From an uncultured Collinsella sp. (GTDB lineage Bacteria; Actinomycetota; Coriobacteriia; Coriobacteriales; Coriobacteriaceae), in assembly GCA_902479065.1 (NCBI GenBank), contig CABSNM010000001.1:124001-188000 (forward strand): DNA of 64,000 nt, read 5' to 3'. Shown piece after piece: positions 47,442-56,122 of the stretch (position 1 is its first letter; each line of letters begins with the position of its first letter). The notes beneath the pieces were generated by a model that was given only the letters and a program-made list of their open reading frames with translations, had not been told where the DNA came from and did no database searches. The position numbers and the translations under genes were made by a program.

Positions 47442-47693
47442 ATGCCCGTAATTGTTCGCCTCGACAAGATCATGGCCGAGCGAAAGATTTCCTCGAACGA
47501 ACTTGCCGAAAGGATTGGAACCACGCCCGTGAACCTGTCCCGTATTAAAAAAGGGCATATTCGCGGCATTCGCTTCAACACACTCGAGCAGCTATGCCTC
47601 GCCCTTCGTTGCCAACCCGGAGACCTTCTCGAAGTCATGAGCGAAGAGGATGCCCGAAAGGAGTTCGGACTCGATTGGTCCGCCGAGGATTAG
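47442..47693 (+). CDS. XRE-family regulator (YozG-like)
   Basis: 83 residues, almost wholly a helix-turn-helix: MAERKISSNELAERIGTTPVNLSRIKKGHIRGIRFNTLEQLCLALRCQPGDLLE. It starts 9 nt after DUF2975, the normal partner order. The C-terminal GLDWSAED is followed by TAG. The integrase remnant continues in the same frame directly after this stop. Confidence 0.9.
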   Translation: MPVIVRLDKIMAERKISSNELAERIGTTPVNLSRIKKGHIRGIRFNTLEQLCLALRCQPGDLLEVMSEEDARKEFGLDWSAED

Positions 47694-48419
47694 AGGGCGG
47701 TCGTACTCGCCCTGCACACGGGGATGCGAATCGGCGAGGTCTGCGGCCTTCGGTGGTGCGATGTGGATTTCGAGACGGGCCTGATCTCGATCAGACACTC
47801 GGTGGCGTACGCGAAGGGAATGGGTTCGTTCATCAAGGACACCAAGACCCATGACGCCAGGGGTATCCCCATCGACCCGGTCGGCCTACTCCCCTTCCTG
47901 AAGGAGACCCACGAGATCGACTGCGGAAAGCTGCGCTTGCGCGGCCTTACCGGGGTGGTCGAGATCGGGGACTGCTACATCCTGTCGGAGCCGGGCGCGA
48001 CCTTCGCGACGACAAGCTATATCCGCAGGGCGTTCAAGACGTTCTCGGAGACCAACGGCCTCATGGGCACCAACGACGAGCTGATCACGTTCCACGGCCT
48101 TCGCCACACGTTCGCAACGCAGTGGATCCGCCAAGGCGGCGATATCAAGGCGCTCCAATCGATCCTCGGCCACAAGGACGCCATGGCGACGCTCAACGTC
48201 TACGCCGACATCGAGCCCATCTCCAAAATCCATAACATGCTGCGCGCCACGCCGTGCCTTTGGCGCGGGCACCTCGGGCCGAGGGTCGATCCGGGTCCCA
48301 TGTTCCAACAGAGGATCCAGGAGTCCATCGAGACGCTCCAGGCGTTCGGCTACGGCATCACCGAGCCGGACGACCGAAATATCGCCATACGCGACGTGAA
48401 GACGAACAGTTGGCTCTAG
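47694..48419 (+). pseudogene. Tyrosine recombinase (phage-type integrase), N-terminally truncated
   Basis: The frame begins right after the XRE stop codon with VVLALHTGMRIGEVCGLRW, the start of the catalytic domain. Catalytic residues are present: Arg in TGMRIGE, HGLRHTFAT (HxxR), LGHKDAMATLNVY (His and Tyr). The core-binding and arm-binding domains (about 150-200 residues) are missing, and there is no ribosome site, though ATG 47724 exists. The C-terminus after NVYADI is longer than usual (ETLQAFGYGITEPDD...). A deletion joining XRE gene and integrase is the simplest explanation. Confidence 0.8.
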
Positions 48420-48501
48420 CTCACCGAGTACGCGGCAGTGCTGGGCCCATCCCAACTGAGGTCACGGTGGTCCGATAGGGGCGCCGCCCGCGGCATGCGC
48501 C

Positions 48502-48543
48502 GCGGAGCGGTATCCCCTACCGAAGGGCGGGGATGCCCTCCGC
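48502..48543. other. Imperfect GC-rich hairpin near right island boundary
   Basis: GCGGAGCGGTATCCCC and GGGGATGCCCTCCGC form a long stem with mismatches. It lies 27 nt before the right copy of the flanking direct repeat. Confidence 0.6.
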
Positions 48544-48570
48544 TTCCAGTTCGGAATCAGCCGTCGGAGG

Positions 48571-48637
48571 CGTTCGGCTGACTGCGGGAACGGCCTGTCC
48601 GCTCAATGTGTTCGGCTGAGATCGGAAATCAACCCAA
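48571..48637 (+). repeat. Right copy of ~67-bp direct repeat flanking the island (putative att-like)
   Basis: CGTTCGGCTGACTGCGGGAA... through GAGATCGGAAATCAACC; same orientation as 40941-41007. It lies 151 nt past the integrase remnant. The remaining sequence to 48815 shows no gene. Confidence 0.7.
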
Positions 48638-48815
48638 CACGAGCCGGACACGCGCCAGACGGCTCTTCCCCGTGCGGCCTTCCCCCTTACGCTCATGTTG
48701 CAGGCATGTAACGCCGCAGCGAGCGCGCCTTTTTTGCGCCAGACAGGTACAATGATGAACACTGTACCGTAGCGGAGCGCCCCGCGCGCGCCGCAATCAC
48801 GCGAAAGGGTTTCCC

Positions 48816-49103
48816 ATGGCCGAGATCTCGTCCTCCCGTATCGTCATCACCGTCCTTGGCAAGAACCGCCCCGGCATCGTCGCCGGCGTCACCCGCGTCC
48901 TGGGCGAGGCCAACGTCGACATCCGCGACATCACGCAGTCCATTATCGAGGGCATCTTCACCATGACCATGCTGGCCGATACCGCCGAGTCCAAGCTCGA
49001 CTTCGCTGAGCTGCAGAAGGCCCTGGCCGAGGCCGGCGAGCTTTCGGGCGTCAACGTGTCCATCCAGCGCGAGGACGTCTTTAACTTTATGTACCGCCTG
49101 TAG
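48816..49103 (+). CDS. ACT-domain protein (UPF0237 family)
   Basis: 95 residues, one ACT domain: RIVITVLGKNRPGIVAGVTRVLGEANVDIRDITQSIIEGIFTM. The GxxRPGIVA and NVDIRDITQ elements are those of the UPF0237/GcvR-like group. Such proteins bind small ligands, usually amino acids; the ligand here is unknown. In other genomes this gene often precedes a DUF711 gene; here citrate synthase follows after 77 nt. Confidence 0.9.
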   Translation: MAEISSSRIVITVLGKNRPGIVAGVTRVLGEANVDIRDITQSIIEGIFTMTMLADTAESKLDFAELQKALAEAGELSGVNVSIQREDVFNFMYRL

Positions 49104-49180
49104 CGAACAAGCCGCTGGGGATAGCCTGACGCGCGCATGCCCATGCAAGCCACCCCGATGCGGCCCGGAGAGGAGCGCGC

Positions 49181-50599
49181 ATGGCCTACGACGCCAAGAA
49201 AATCTATTACCGCTTCGATGACCACTTGAGCCGACTGGTTCTGGATTACGAAGCAAGCCGCCAGATTTCGTCTGAGAGCGAAAGCCTCTACCACGGCCTG
49301 CCGACCGACCCTTATGACGAGGGCTTGTTCGAAGAGCACAATGTCAAGCGCGGCCTGCGCAATGCCGACGGCTCGGGCGTGGTCGCGGGCCTCACTCGTA
49401 TCTCGGATGTGCACGGCTACAACAAGGTCGACGGAAAGGTCGTGCCCGATCAGGGCAAGCTCACGCTTCGCGGCTACAGCATCGAGGATCTGGTCAACAA
49501 TGCCCAGGCCGAGAATCGCTACGGCTACGAAGAAGTCGCCTATCTGCTTATCACGGGTTCGCTGCCCAACAAGGAAGAGCTCGACGGCTTTTGCGAGCGC
49601 CTGGGCGCCTTTAGACATCTGAGCGACGAGTACGTTAAAGAGTTCCCTATGACCACGGTGTCGTCGAGCATCATGAACGTGCTCCAGCGCGCCGTACTGT
49701 TGCTATACGCCTTCGATGCCGAACCAGACGTGATCACGCCCGAGCACGAAATCGACGTCGCCATTTCCATGCTCGCACGTCTCCCGCGCATCGCCGCCTT
49801 CGCACACATGGCCTCGGTCGCCAAGCTTCGCGGCTCCGAGGTTCATGTACCGCACCCCACGCCCGGTCTCTCCACCGCCGAGACCATCCTACAGGTCCTG
49901 CGCGGCGGCATGGCGTTCACCCGCGATGAGGCGATGCTGCTCGACGTTATGCTCATGCTGCATGCCGAGCACGGCGGCGGCAACAACTCCACCTTCGCCT
50001 GCCGCGTGCTGTCGTCTTCGGCCACCGACCCGTATTCCGCCTACGCCGCGGCTATCGGCTCGCTCAAGGGCCCGCGCCACGGCGGTGCCAATGCCAAGGT
50101 CGTGTCTATGCACGAGGACATCCGCGCGCATGTCTCCAATTGGGAGGACGAGGACGAGGTCGCGGCCTACCTGGGCAAGATCCTCGACAAGCAGGCCTTC
50201 GACGGCACAGGTCTCATCTACGGCATGGGCCACGCCGTCTATACGCTGAGCGACCCTCGTGCCGAGGTGTGCCGCCGTTACGCGCGCACGCTTGCCGCCA
50301 AGAAGGACTTGGGCGAGGAGTTCGCACTCATCGAGCGCATCGAGCGCCTGGCCCCGCAAGTGATGCGCGATCACGGCATGACCAAGCCTATCTGCGCCAA
50401 CATCGACCTGTACACGGGCTTTATCTACAAGATGCTCGGCGTGCCCGAGACGCTCTTTACGCCGCTGTTCGCCGTCGCCCGCATGGCCGGCTGGTCGGCG
50501 CACCGCATGGAAGAGCTCTTCTGCGCGCACCGCATCATCCGTCCCGCGTATCGCCCGGTTATCGAGCCGCTGGAGTACAAGCCGCTCGCCGATCGCTAG
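49181..50599 (+). CDS. gltA: Citrate/2-methylcitrate synthase
   Basis: 472 residues. Catalytic residues are visible: His in MLHAEHGGGNNSTFA, His in GPRHGGANAKV and the DPRAEVCRRYA region. The motif GKLTLRGYSIEDLV is typical. It condenses acetyl-CoA with oxaloacetate. In a fermentative anaerobe it likely supplies 2-oxoglutarate for glutamate, which fits gltBD in the same genome. The longer-than-E. coli form (427) has an extra N-terminal ~60 residues. GGAGAGGAGCGCGC precedes the ATG. Confidence 0.92.
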   Translation: MAYDAKKIYYRFDDHLSRLVLDYEASRQISSESESLYHGLPTDPYDEGLFEEHNVKRGLRNADGSGVVAGLTRISDVHGYNKVDGKVVPDQGKLTLRGYSIEDLVNNAQAENRYGYEEVAYLLITGSLPNKEELDGFCERLGAFRHLSDEYVKEFPMTTVSSSIMNVLQRAVLLLYAFDAEPDVITPEHEIDVAISMLARLPRIAAFAHMASVAKLRGSEVHVPHPTPGLSTAETILQVLRGGMAFTRDEAMLLDVMLMLHAEHGGGNNSTFACRVLSSSATDPYSAYAAAIGSLKGPRHGGANAKVVSMHEDIRAHVSNWEDEDEVAAYLGKILDKQAFDGTGLIYGMGHAVYTLSDPRAEVCRRYARTLAAKKDLGEEFALIERIERLAPQVMRDHGMTKPICANIDLYTGFIYKMLGVPETLFTPLFAVARMAGWSAHRMEELFCAHRIIRPAYRPVIEPLEYKPLADR

Positions 50600-50621
50600 G
50601 ATGCGGACCGTTATAGAACCC

Positions 50622-50663
50622 GAGCGTGGCCAGGGCATCACCGCCCTCGGCCACGCTTTTTAT
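50622..50663 (+). terminator. Intrinsic terminator of the citrate synthase gene
   Basis: GAGCGTGGCC...GGCCACGCTTTTTAT: strong stem and T-run, 23 nt past the stop. Confidence 0.9.
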
Positions 50664-50686
50664 GCCAGTAGAAAGGGCTGCATCAA

Positions 50687-51529
50687 ATGATTGTGTTTTC
50701 CGATATGGATGGAACGCTGCTGACGAGTGATAAGCAGATGAGCGACGCCACCTGGGCGATGCTCGACGAGCTTGCGCGCCGCGATATTGAGTTTGTGCCC
50801 TGCACGGGGCGCCCGCTGTCGGGCATCTTTGAGCCCATCCTCGCCCACCCCGCCGTACACTATGCGGTCTGTGCCAACGGTGCCAGCGTCTGGCAGCTCG
50901 ACGACGGTACGCCCACCGATACCTCACGTGCTACGCGCATTTTGAGCCGACCGCTCGACCGCGCCATCGCCCACCGCGTCCATAGCATTGCCGCCGGTCA
51001 CGATGTGACCTTCGATATCTTCGCGGACGGACAGTGCTTCCTCCCCCGCTCGCTCTACTCGCGCCTGGACGAATTCTGCGGCGGCGACCCCCACATCGCG
51101 GCTTCGCTCAAGCGCACACGAACACCGATCGACATGGATATCGACAGCAAGATCGACGAGGTCGAGACGCTCGAACGCATCGCCATGTACTGGCACGACC
51201 CGGCCGATCGCGACGCCATCGCGTTGGAGCTCGACACGCTCGGAGGCATTGAGGTCACGCGTTCGTACGCCATGAATATCGAGGTCATGGGCGAGGGCGC
51301 CACCAAGGGAACGGCCCTCACGTGGCTATGCGAGCACCTGGGCGAGCGTCTCGCCGACGCTTGGGCGTTCGGCGACAACATCAACGACATCCCCATGCTG
51401 CAGGCAGCGGGCCACGGCATGGCCATGATCAACGGCGAACCCGAGGACCGCGAGGCCGCCGACGCCATCACCGAATACGACAACGACCACGACGGCGTCG
51501 CCCGGACCATCATGGCCGGCCTCGCCTAG
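50687..51529 (+). CDS. Cof-type HAD-IIB phosphatase
   Basis: 280 residues. HAD motif I FSDMDGTLL is at the N-terminus; the cap domain follows; the motif III/IV region reads KGTALTWLCEHLG and WAFGDNINDIPMLQAAGHGMAM. Cof-type enzymes dephosphorylate sugar phosphates and cofactors such as FMN or PLP; the substrate cannot be read from sequence. GAAAGGGCTGCATCAA precedes the ATG. It converges with another HAD gene. Confidence 0.9.
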   Translation: MIVFSDMDGTLLTSDKQMSDATWAMLDELARRDIEFVPCTGRPLSGIFEPILAHPAVHYAVCANGASVWQLDDGTPTDTSRATRILSRPLDRAIAHRVHSIAAGHDVTFDIFADGQCFLPRSLYSRLDEFCGGDPHIAASLKRTRTPIDMDIDSKIDEVETLERIAMYWHDPADRDAIALELDTLGGIEVTRSYAMNIEVMGEGATKGTALTWLCEHLGERLADAWAFGDNINDIPMLQAAGHGMAMINGEPEDREAADAITEYDNDHDGVARTIMAGLA

Positions 51530-51549
51530 CAGCAGCAACCCGGCAGGGT

Positions 51550-51597
51550 AGCTAATTTGGGGACACTCTTCGCGGGGCGCCGCAAGGACTGTCCCCA
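51550..51597. repeat. Family E element (E3)
   Basis: TTTGGGGACACTCTT (the reverse of AAAGAGTGTCCCC) and AGGACTGTCCCCAT around GCGGGGCGCCGC. It lies between the convergent HAD genes and could terminate both. Confidence 0.7.
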
Positions 51598-51606
51598 TCT
51601 GCCGGA

Positions 51607-52401
51607 TTAAGCGAGACTCTCCAGCACGCGACGGAGCTCCTGCTGGACGGCGTGGTCGCGATTACAACCCACCACGCGATCGGCCACCGCTTTGAGCGCG
51701 GGACGCGCGTTTTCCATCGCGCAGCCCGTGCCGACAAAGCGAATGATCTCGTAGTCGTTCATCGAGTCGCCAAACGCCATGACCTCGTCGCGTTCGACGC
51801 CATAGTGCTCCATGAGCTGCTCGATTCCCGAGGCTTTCGACACACCGGGCTGCATGGCATCGATCCATGCGTTTCCAGAAGGCGCAAAGGTAAAGAGCTG
51901 GCCAAGCTCGCGCTGCAGTACGTAGGCACTGTCCATAACGGCACAGTCATCGCAAAAGATACTCGCCTTGATGATATTTACGCTGGGATCGGGCAGCTCC
52001 CAAATGCGCTCGGCATTGGGAAGGTCCTTATCGACCTCACGCACGAACTTGCACTCGTCATCGAGCAGGAAGGACTTGGTTCGGTCAAAGAGCGCAAGAT
52101 GCAGATTGGGAAACGTCCTGACGGCTTGGGCGAGCCTTCGAATCGCCAGGTGGGAATACACCTCACGGTCTACCATCTTACCGTCGGCGTAGACTTGGGC
52201 GCCGTTAGCGGCGACAAAGTCCATCTTGTCGCGAACGGGCGCAAAGAACTCGCACAGGCGATCGTAGCGACGACCTGACGATGCAGCGAAATGCACGCCA
52301 TGCTCGTGTAGCGCCAGAATCAGTTCGTAGGTCTCGGGAGGCACCTGGCCGTTTTCGTCAAGCAGTGTGCCGTCCATATCGGATGCAATCAGTTTAAACA
52401 T
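51607..52401 (-). CDS. Cof-type HAD-IIB phosphatase
   Basis: 264 residues. Motif I is ASDMDGTLLDENGQVPPET; motif II lies in HFAASSGRRYDRL; the C-terminal Lys and acidic motifs are in SKASGIEQLMEHYG and VMAFGDSMNDYEIIRFVG. Substrate unknown. It is only moderately similar to the convergent HAD protein. Its ribosome site (AAGGGAG) lies in the right arm of a long dyad in the leader. Confidence 0.9.
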   Translation of the reverse strand: MFKLIASDMDGTLLDENGQVPPETYELILALHEHGVHFAASSGRRYDRLCEFFAPVRDKMDFVAANGAQVYADGKMVDREVYSHLAIRRLAQAVRTFPNLHLALFDRTKSFLLDDECKFVREVDKDLPNAERIWELPDPSVNIIKASIFCDDCAVMDSAYVLQRELGQLFTFAPSGNAWIDAMQPGVSKASGIEQLMEHYGVERDEVMAFGDSMNDYEIIRFVGTGCAMENARPALKAVADRVVGCNRDHAVQQELRRVLESLA

Positions 52402-52406
52402 AGAAA

Positions 52407-52468
52407 AGCTCCCTTCGGGCTTGATGGAATCGGACGTATATCCAAAATCACCGTACCCAAAGGGAGCT
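52407..52468 (-). promoter_or_regulatory. Leader dyad that can sequester the HAD ribosome site
   Basis: On the minus strand AGCTCCCTTTGGG (52456-52468) can pair with CCCGAAGGGAGCT (52407-52419), which contains the ribosome site AAGGGAG, across a 36-nt loop. Translation could therefore depend on opening this stem. No known riboswitch class is recognised. Confidence 0.55.
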
Positions 52469-52561
52469 CAAATAAGACTCCGCGGGCGCAAACGTTACAA
52501 GGACCTAGCAAATAGCTCACGCGCGCCAGAGGCCCCACGGTCGCGACGTCAGGCAGCCCGC

Positions 52562-52615
52562 CAAAGAGTGTCCCCGACGATTAGTCGTTTAAGAACGTCC
52601 CCGATGACTAGTCGG
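52562..52615. repeat. Family E element (E2)
   Basis: CAAAGAGTGTCCCCGACGAT is followed by TTTAAGAACGTCCCCGATGA and CTAGTC. Compared with E1, the second module is inverted. The last bases overlap the ade stop codon. Confidence 0.7.
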
Positions 52616-54428
52616 CATAGGTGAAGGTTGTAACGTCGAACATGCCCTCGGGGCGGATGCGGAGCGTCGGGATGACCGGCAGGGGCAGGAAGATGATGCC
52701 CATGATGGGGTCGAGCGGCGGCTCAATACCCATGGCGCGCGCCTTGACCATAAAGTCGTCGTGCTGCGCAGCAACGTCCTCGGCCGCGCCTTCGCTCATA
52801 AGGCCACCGAGCGCCAGCGGAATACGCGCCACGACCTTGCCGTTGCGCACCAGCACGTGGCCGCCCTGGCCCACGGCCTCGACGGCAGCCATCATATCAG
52901 CCGCGCTGTCGCCCACCACGCACACGTTGTGCGAGTCGTGGCCGATCGTCGAGGCGATGGCACCGCCCGTGATGGTAAAGCCGCGCACCCAGCCGCGACC
53001 GATATGCTTGCCGACCAGGCCCAGGCCAGCGGGGCCGTCGCCATCGGCGCCCTCGGCCTGCAGCGACACGCCGCGGCCGTGGCGCTCGATCAGCATAATG
53101 CGGCGCAGGCCCTCGGCACTCTCGGGGCGAGCCATACCCGTGATGGCCTTACCCGGCACCACGTCGATCACGGCCTCGCCCGGCTTAAAGGCATAGTCGA
53201 ACACGTCGAGCGATAGCTTCGGCAGTTTAACGGAAGCGCGCAGCTCATCGGCAAGGGCCGCAACCTCGGCCATCTCGGGTGCAATCTCGCCCACAAAGGT
53301 GCCGTCCTGCGCCACCAGAGCACCGGAGGCATATACGCGATGCGGAGCCGTGGCAAACGTCAGGTCGTTGAGTACCAGCAGGTCGGCACGCTTGCCCGGG
53401 GCGATGGCGCCACGCAGTTCGTGCGGGTCGCGGCAACCGTGGTCCAGGCCAAACGCCTCGGCCGTGGACAGGGACGCCATAGAGATGGCAACCACGGGGT
53501 CGATACCGGCCTCGACAGCCACGCGGCAGGCATTGTCAATCATACCGGTCGAAAGCGCGTCGGAGGGAGCGCGGTCGTCGGTCGCAAAGCAGCAGCGGCG
53601 GGCACGGGCAGGATTCTCCAGCAGCATCGGAAACAGGTTGGTCAGGTCATGGCTGCACGTGCCTTCGCGCAGCATCACGTACATACCGCGAGACAGCTTG
53701 TCGAGCGCCTCCTCGGGAATCGTCGACTCGTGGTCGGCGATAATACCTGCTGCGGCATAGGCGTTGAGGTCCTTACCAGCAACGAGCGGCGCGTGGCCGT
53801 CAACCTGCTTGGACGGCGTCTGGTTGGCAGCATCGATGCGAGCACAGGTCTCGGGGTCGGCCATAAAGACGCCCGGCAGGTTCATCATTTCGCCCAGACC
53901 AAAGACATCGCCTGGATGCTCGGCAAAAAACGCCTGCATATCGGCAGCCGAAATAACGGCACCGGCCTGCTCGTCGGGCAGCGCGGGCACGCACGAAGGC
54001 ATCATGTACTTGATGGAGATGGGTGCGCGGCGGCCGTCCTCGATCATAAAGCGCAAGCCGTCGAGACCGGCAACATTGGCAATCTCGTGGCTGTCGGCAA
54101 TGGCGGTGGTAGTACCGCGCGTCGCGGCCATGCGAGCATACTCGGCGGGACGGATGTTCGAAGACTCGATATGCAGATGCCCGTCAATAAAACCGGGAGC
54201 GAGATAGCGACCCTGGCAGTCGATGACCTCAGTTGCCTCGTAGGTGCCAGCGGCATCGTCGCGACCATCGTAGAGCACGCCGACGATCACACCGTCCTTG
54301 ACGGCAACGCTACCGGGCGCCACACGCTGGCCATACACGTCGACGATCTGCGCATTGGTAAACAGCGTGTCGACGGGCACGCGCCCCTCGGCAGCATCGA
54401 TCACAGACCTCATGACCTCAACGGACAT
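52608..54428 (-). CDS. ade: Adenine deaminase
   Basis: 606 residues from ATG 54428 (MSVEVMRSVIDAAEGRVPVD), five nt after AAGGAG; the frame upstream runs through leader elements and is not translated. Metal-binding motif APGFIDGHLHIESS, then ADSHEIANVAG, ADHEST, EGTCSHDL and CFATDDRAPSD are all present, and the C-terminal domain has TIGHDSHNV and LPLPVIPTLRI. It converts adenine to hypoxanthine and ammonia. Expression may be controlled by the promoter-terminator leader upstream. Confidence 0.94.
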   Translation of the reverse strand: MSVEVMRSVIDAAEGRVPVDTLFTNAQIVDVYGQRVAPGSVAVKDGVIVGVLYDGRDDAAGTYEATEVIDCQGRYLAPGFIDGHLHIESSNIRPAEYARMAATRGTTTAIADSHEIANVAGLDGLRFMIEDGRRAPISIKYMMPSCVPALPDEQAGAVISAADMQAFFAEHPGDVFGLGEMMNLPGVFMADPETCARIDAANQTPSKQVDGHAPLVAGKDLNAYAAAGIIADHESTIPEEALDKLSRGMYVMLREGTCSHDLTNLFPMLLENPARARRCCFATDDRAPSDALSTGMIDNACRVAVEAGIDPVVAISMASLSTAEAFGLDHGCRDPHELRGAIAPGKRADLLVLNDLTFATAPHRVYASGALVAQDGTFVGEIAPEMAEVAALADELRASVKLPKLSLDVFDYAFKPGEAVIDVVPGKAITGMARPESAEGLRRIMLIERHGRGVSLQAEGADGDGPAGLGLVGKHIGRGWVRGFTITGGAIASTIGHDSHNVCVVGDSAADMMAAVEAVGQGGHVLVRNGKVVARIPLALGGLMSEGAAEDVAAQHDDFMVKARAMGIEPPLDPIMGIIFLPLPVIPTLRIRPEGMFDVTTFTYAD

Positions 54429-54448
54429 ACATACTCCTTTAACCGTAG

Positions 54449-54484
54449 AAAAAAGCTGCGGAGCGGACAGACCTTCACCGCAGC
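54449..54484 (-). terminator. Intrinsic terminator in the ade leader (candidate attenuator)
   Basis: Minus-strand GCTGCGG...CCGCAGCTTTTTTC. It lies between a promoter-like sequence at 54497-54524 and the ade ribosome site, so it would stop transcripts before ade unless read through. Confidence 0.75.
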
Positions 54485-54496
54485 AAGCCAATAGCC

Positions 54497-54524
54497 ATTG
54501 TATGCCCAAACGATGGGTCAACAA
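54497..54524 (-). promoter_or_regulatory. Promoter-like sequence for ade
   Basis: Minus-strand TTGTTG (54519-54524) and TACAAT (54497-54502), 16-bp spacer. The predicted transcript starts just before the terminator hairpin. Confidence 0.55.
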
Positions 54525-54554
54525 TACGCCTCTCCGCTTAACGGCACACGCCGC

Positions 54555-54640
54555 TTGGCGCAATGGGGGCAGGTTACTTTGCACCAATGACAAGGAGTGT
54601 CCCAAAGTGCCGGCACAAAAGGAACGTCCCCAAGTGCCAA
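54555..54640. repeat. Family C element followed by family E element
   Basis: TTGGCGCAAT...GCACCAA encloses GGGGGCAGGTTAC (54555-54587), like 40181. Then GGAGTGTCCCAAAGTGCC and GGAACGTCCCCAAGTGCC (54594-54640) form a family E-like tandem. Both lie between tyrS and ade; no gene is seen in this gap. Confidence 0.65.
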
Positions 54641-54705
54641 CCACGGAAGCGCCGATGTTTTGGCATCGCCAGCGAGCGGGTCGCATTTGTGACAAGGTGA
54701 CGTGA

Positions 54706-54739
54706 AACGAAAGGGCGCTGACCTTCTGGTCGCGCCCTT
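54706..54739 (-). terminator. Terminator of tyrS
   Basis: AAGGGCGC and GCGCCCTT pair around 13 nt, followed on the minus strand by TCGTTTC; 76 nt past the tyrS stop. Confidence 0.65.
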
Positions 54740-54814
54740 GAAGTTGAACGTCAGATTGTCCAAATGCGGCCCGCGCAGCGTCGAGCGGTTACGCGGTTTG
54801 GCAAAACCGCGTAA

Positions 54815-56026
54815 CTAAATGAGCTTGAAGCCCTTGCGCTTGCCTACGGAGAGGGTGTCGCCCAGCTTGAGGGCGCTGGGATCGATGTTATAGCTCTTGG
54901 GAGCCACGGCCTTGCCGTTGATCTTGACGCCGCCGCCGTCGATATCGCGACGAGCCTGGCCGGCGCTCGCCGAAAGACCCAGGTCCTTGAGCAAGCCGGC
55001 GAGGTAGATCTGGCCCTCGTCGTTAACGGTCAGCTCGACATGCTTCTCGGGGAAGTCGGCGAGCTGGCCCTCCTTGAACACGCGGTCGAACTCGGCCTGA
55101 GCCTCGTCGCCGGCACCGACGCCGTGGTAGGTGTCGCACAGGTCGCGGCCCAGAGCGCGCTTGAGCTCGTAGGGGTCGGCAGAACCATCGGCCAGGGCAG
55201 CGTCGATCTTGTCGACCTCGGCCGGGGTGAGCGAGCTCGCCAGGCGGTAGTACTTGCCGATCATCTCGTCGGGGATGGACATGGTCTTGCCGAACATGTC
55301 CTTGGGCGCGTCGGTCAGGCCGATGTAGTTACCGTAGGACTTGGACATCTTACGAACGCCATCGGTGCCCTCGAGCAGCGGCATGGTGAGCGCGATCTGG
55401 GGCTCCATGCCCATCTTCTCCATGAGCTCACGGCCGGCGAGCAGGTTGAAAAGCTGGTCGGTGCCGCCCATCTCCACGTCAGCCTTAATCATGACCGAAT
55501 CGTATGCCTGCATCACGGGATACAGGAACTCGTGCAGGGCGATCGGCGTCTGGGACTGGTAGCGCTTGGTAAAGTCATCGCGCTCAAGAATGCGGGCAAC
55601 GGTGAACTTGGAGCACACCTGCAGCAGGCCGGCCAGATCCATCGAAAGGATCCAATCGCCGTTGTGCACGATGGTGGTCTTCTCGGGGTCCAGGATCTTC
55701 ATGGCCTGGCTCACGTAGGTCTCGGCGTTGGCCTCGATCTGCTCCTGCGAAAGCTGCGGACGCGTGGAGTTCTTGCCCGAGGGGTCACCAATCAACGCGG
55801 TACCGTTGCCGATGATGAGGGTGACGTTGTGGCCCAGGTCCTGGAACTGGCGCATCTTGCGCAGCGGCACGGCATGGCCCAGGTGCAGGTCGGGGCTGGT
55901 GGGGTCGACGCCGAGCTTGATGTTGAGGGGCTCGCCCTTCTCAAGCTTCTTGCGAAGGTCGGCCTCGGGAACGATCTGCGCGGCGCCCGAGGTGATGATA
56001 CGCATTTGCTCGTCAACAGACAGCAT
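54815..56026 (-). CDS. tyrS: Tyrosine-tRNA ligase
   Basis: 403 residues. The HIGH-type motif is HLGHAVPLRKMRQF, KMSKS is KMSKSYGNYIGL, and GTDQLFNLLAGREL is the tyrosine/tRNA region. A C-terminal S4 RNA-binding domain (SAGQARRDIDGGGVKINGKAV) is present. It charges tRNA-Tyr. The start has AAGGAGGATACCCA upstream. No T-box leader is visible in the 96-nt gap to the U32 gene. Confidence 0.95.
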   Translation of the reverse strand: MLSVDEQMRIITSGAAQIVPEADLRKKLEKGEPLNIKLGVDPTSPDLHLGHAVPLRKMRQFQDLGHNVTLIIGNGTALIGDPSGKNSTRPQLSQEQIEANAETYVSQAMKILDPEKTTIVHNGDWILSMDLAGLLQVCSKFTVARILERDDFTKRYQSQTPIALHEFLYPVMQAYDSVMIKADVEMGGTDQLFNLLAGRELMEKMGMEPQIALTMPLLEGTDGVRKMSKSYGNYIGLTDAPKDMFGKTMSIPDEMIGKYYRLASSLTPAEVDKIDAALADGSADPYELKRALGRDLCDTYHGVGAGDEAQAEFDRVFKEGQLADFPEKHVELTVNDEGQIYLAGLLKDLGLSASAGQARRDIDGGGVKINGKAVAPKSYNIDPSALKLGDTLSVGKRKGFKLI

Positions 56027-56122
56027 TGGGTATCCTCCTTTTGCTATAGCACCCTCGCCGAAAACGGCGGTGCTGGAAGTCCATAAACTCTCTTATGATA
56101 ACAAACTGACGCGACGCGGCAC

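Noticed and set aside
54429..54550. Purine riboswitch before ade
   Set aside because: The conserved loop sequences of the purine aptamer are absent and the leader before the terminator is too short.
56027..56122. T-box leader of tyrS
   Set aside because: The gap is under 100 nt, with no T-box sequence or specifier hairpin.
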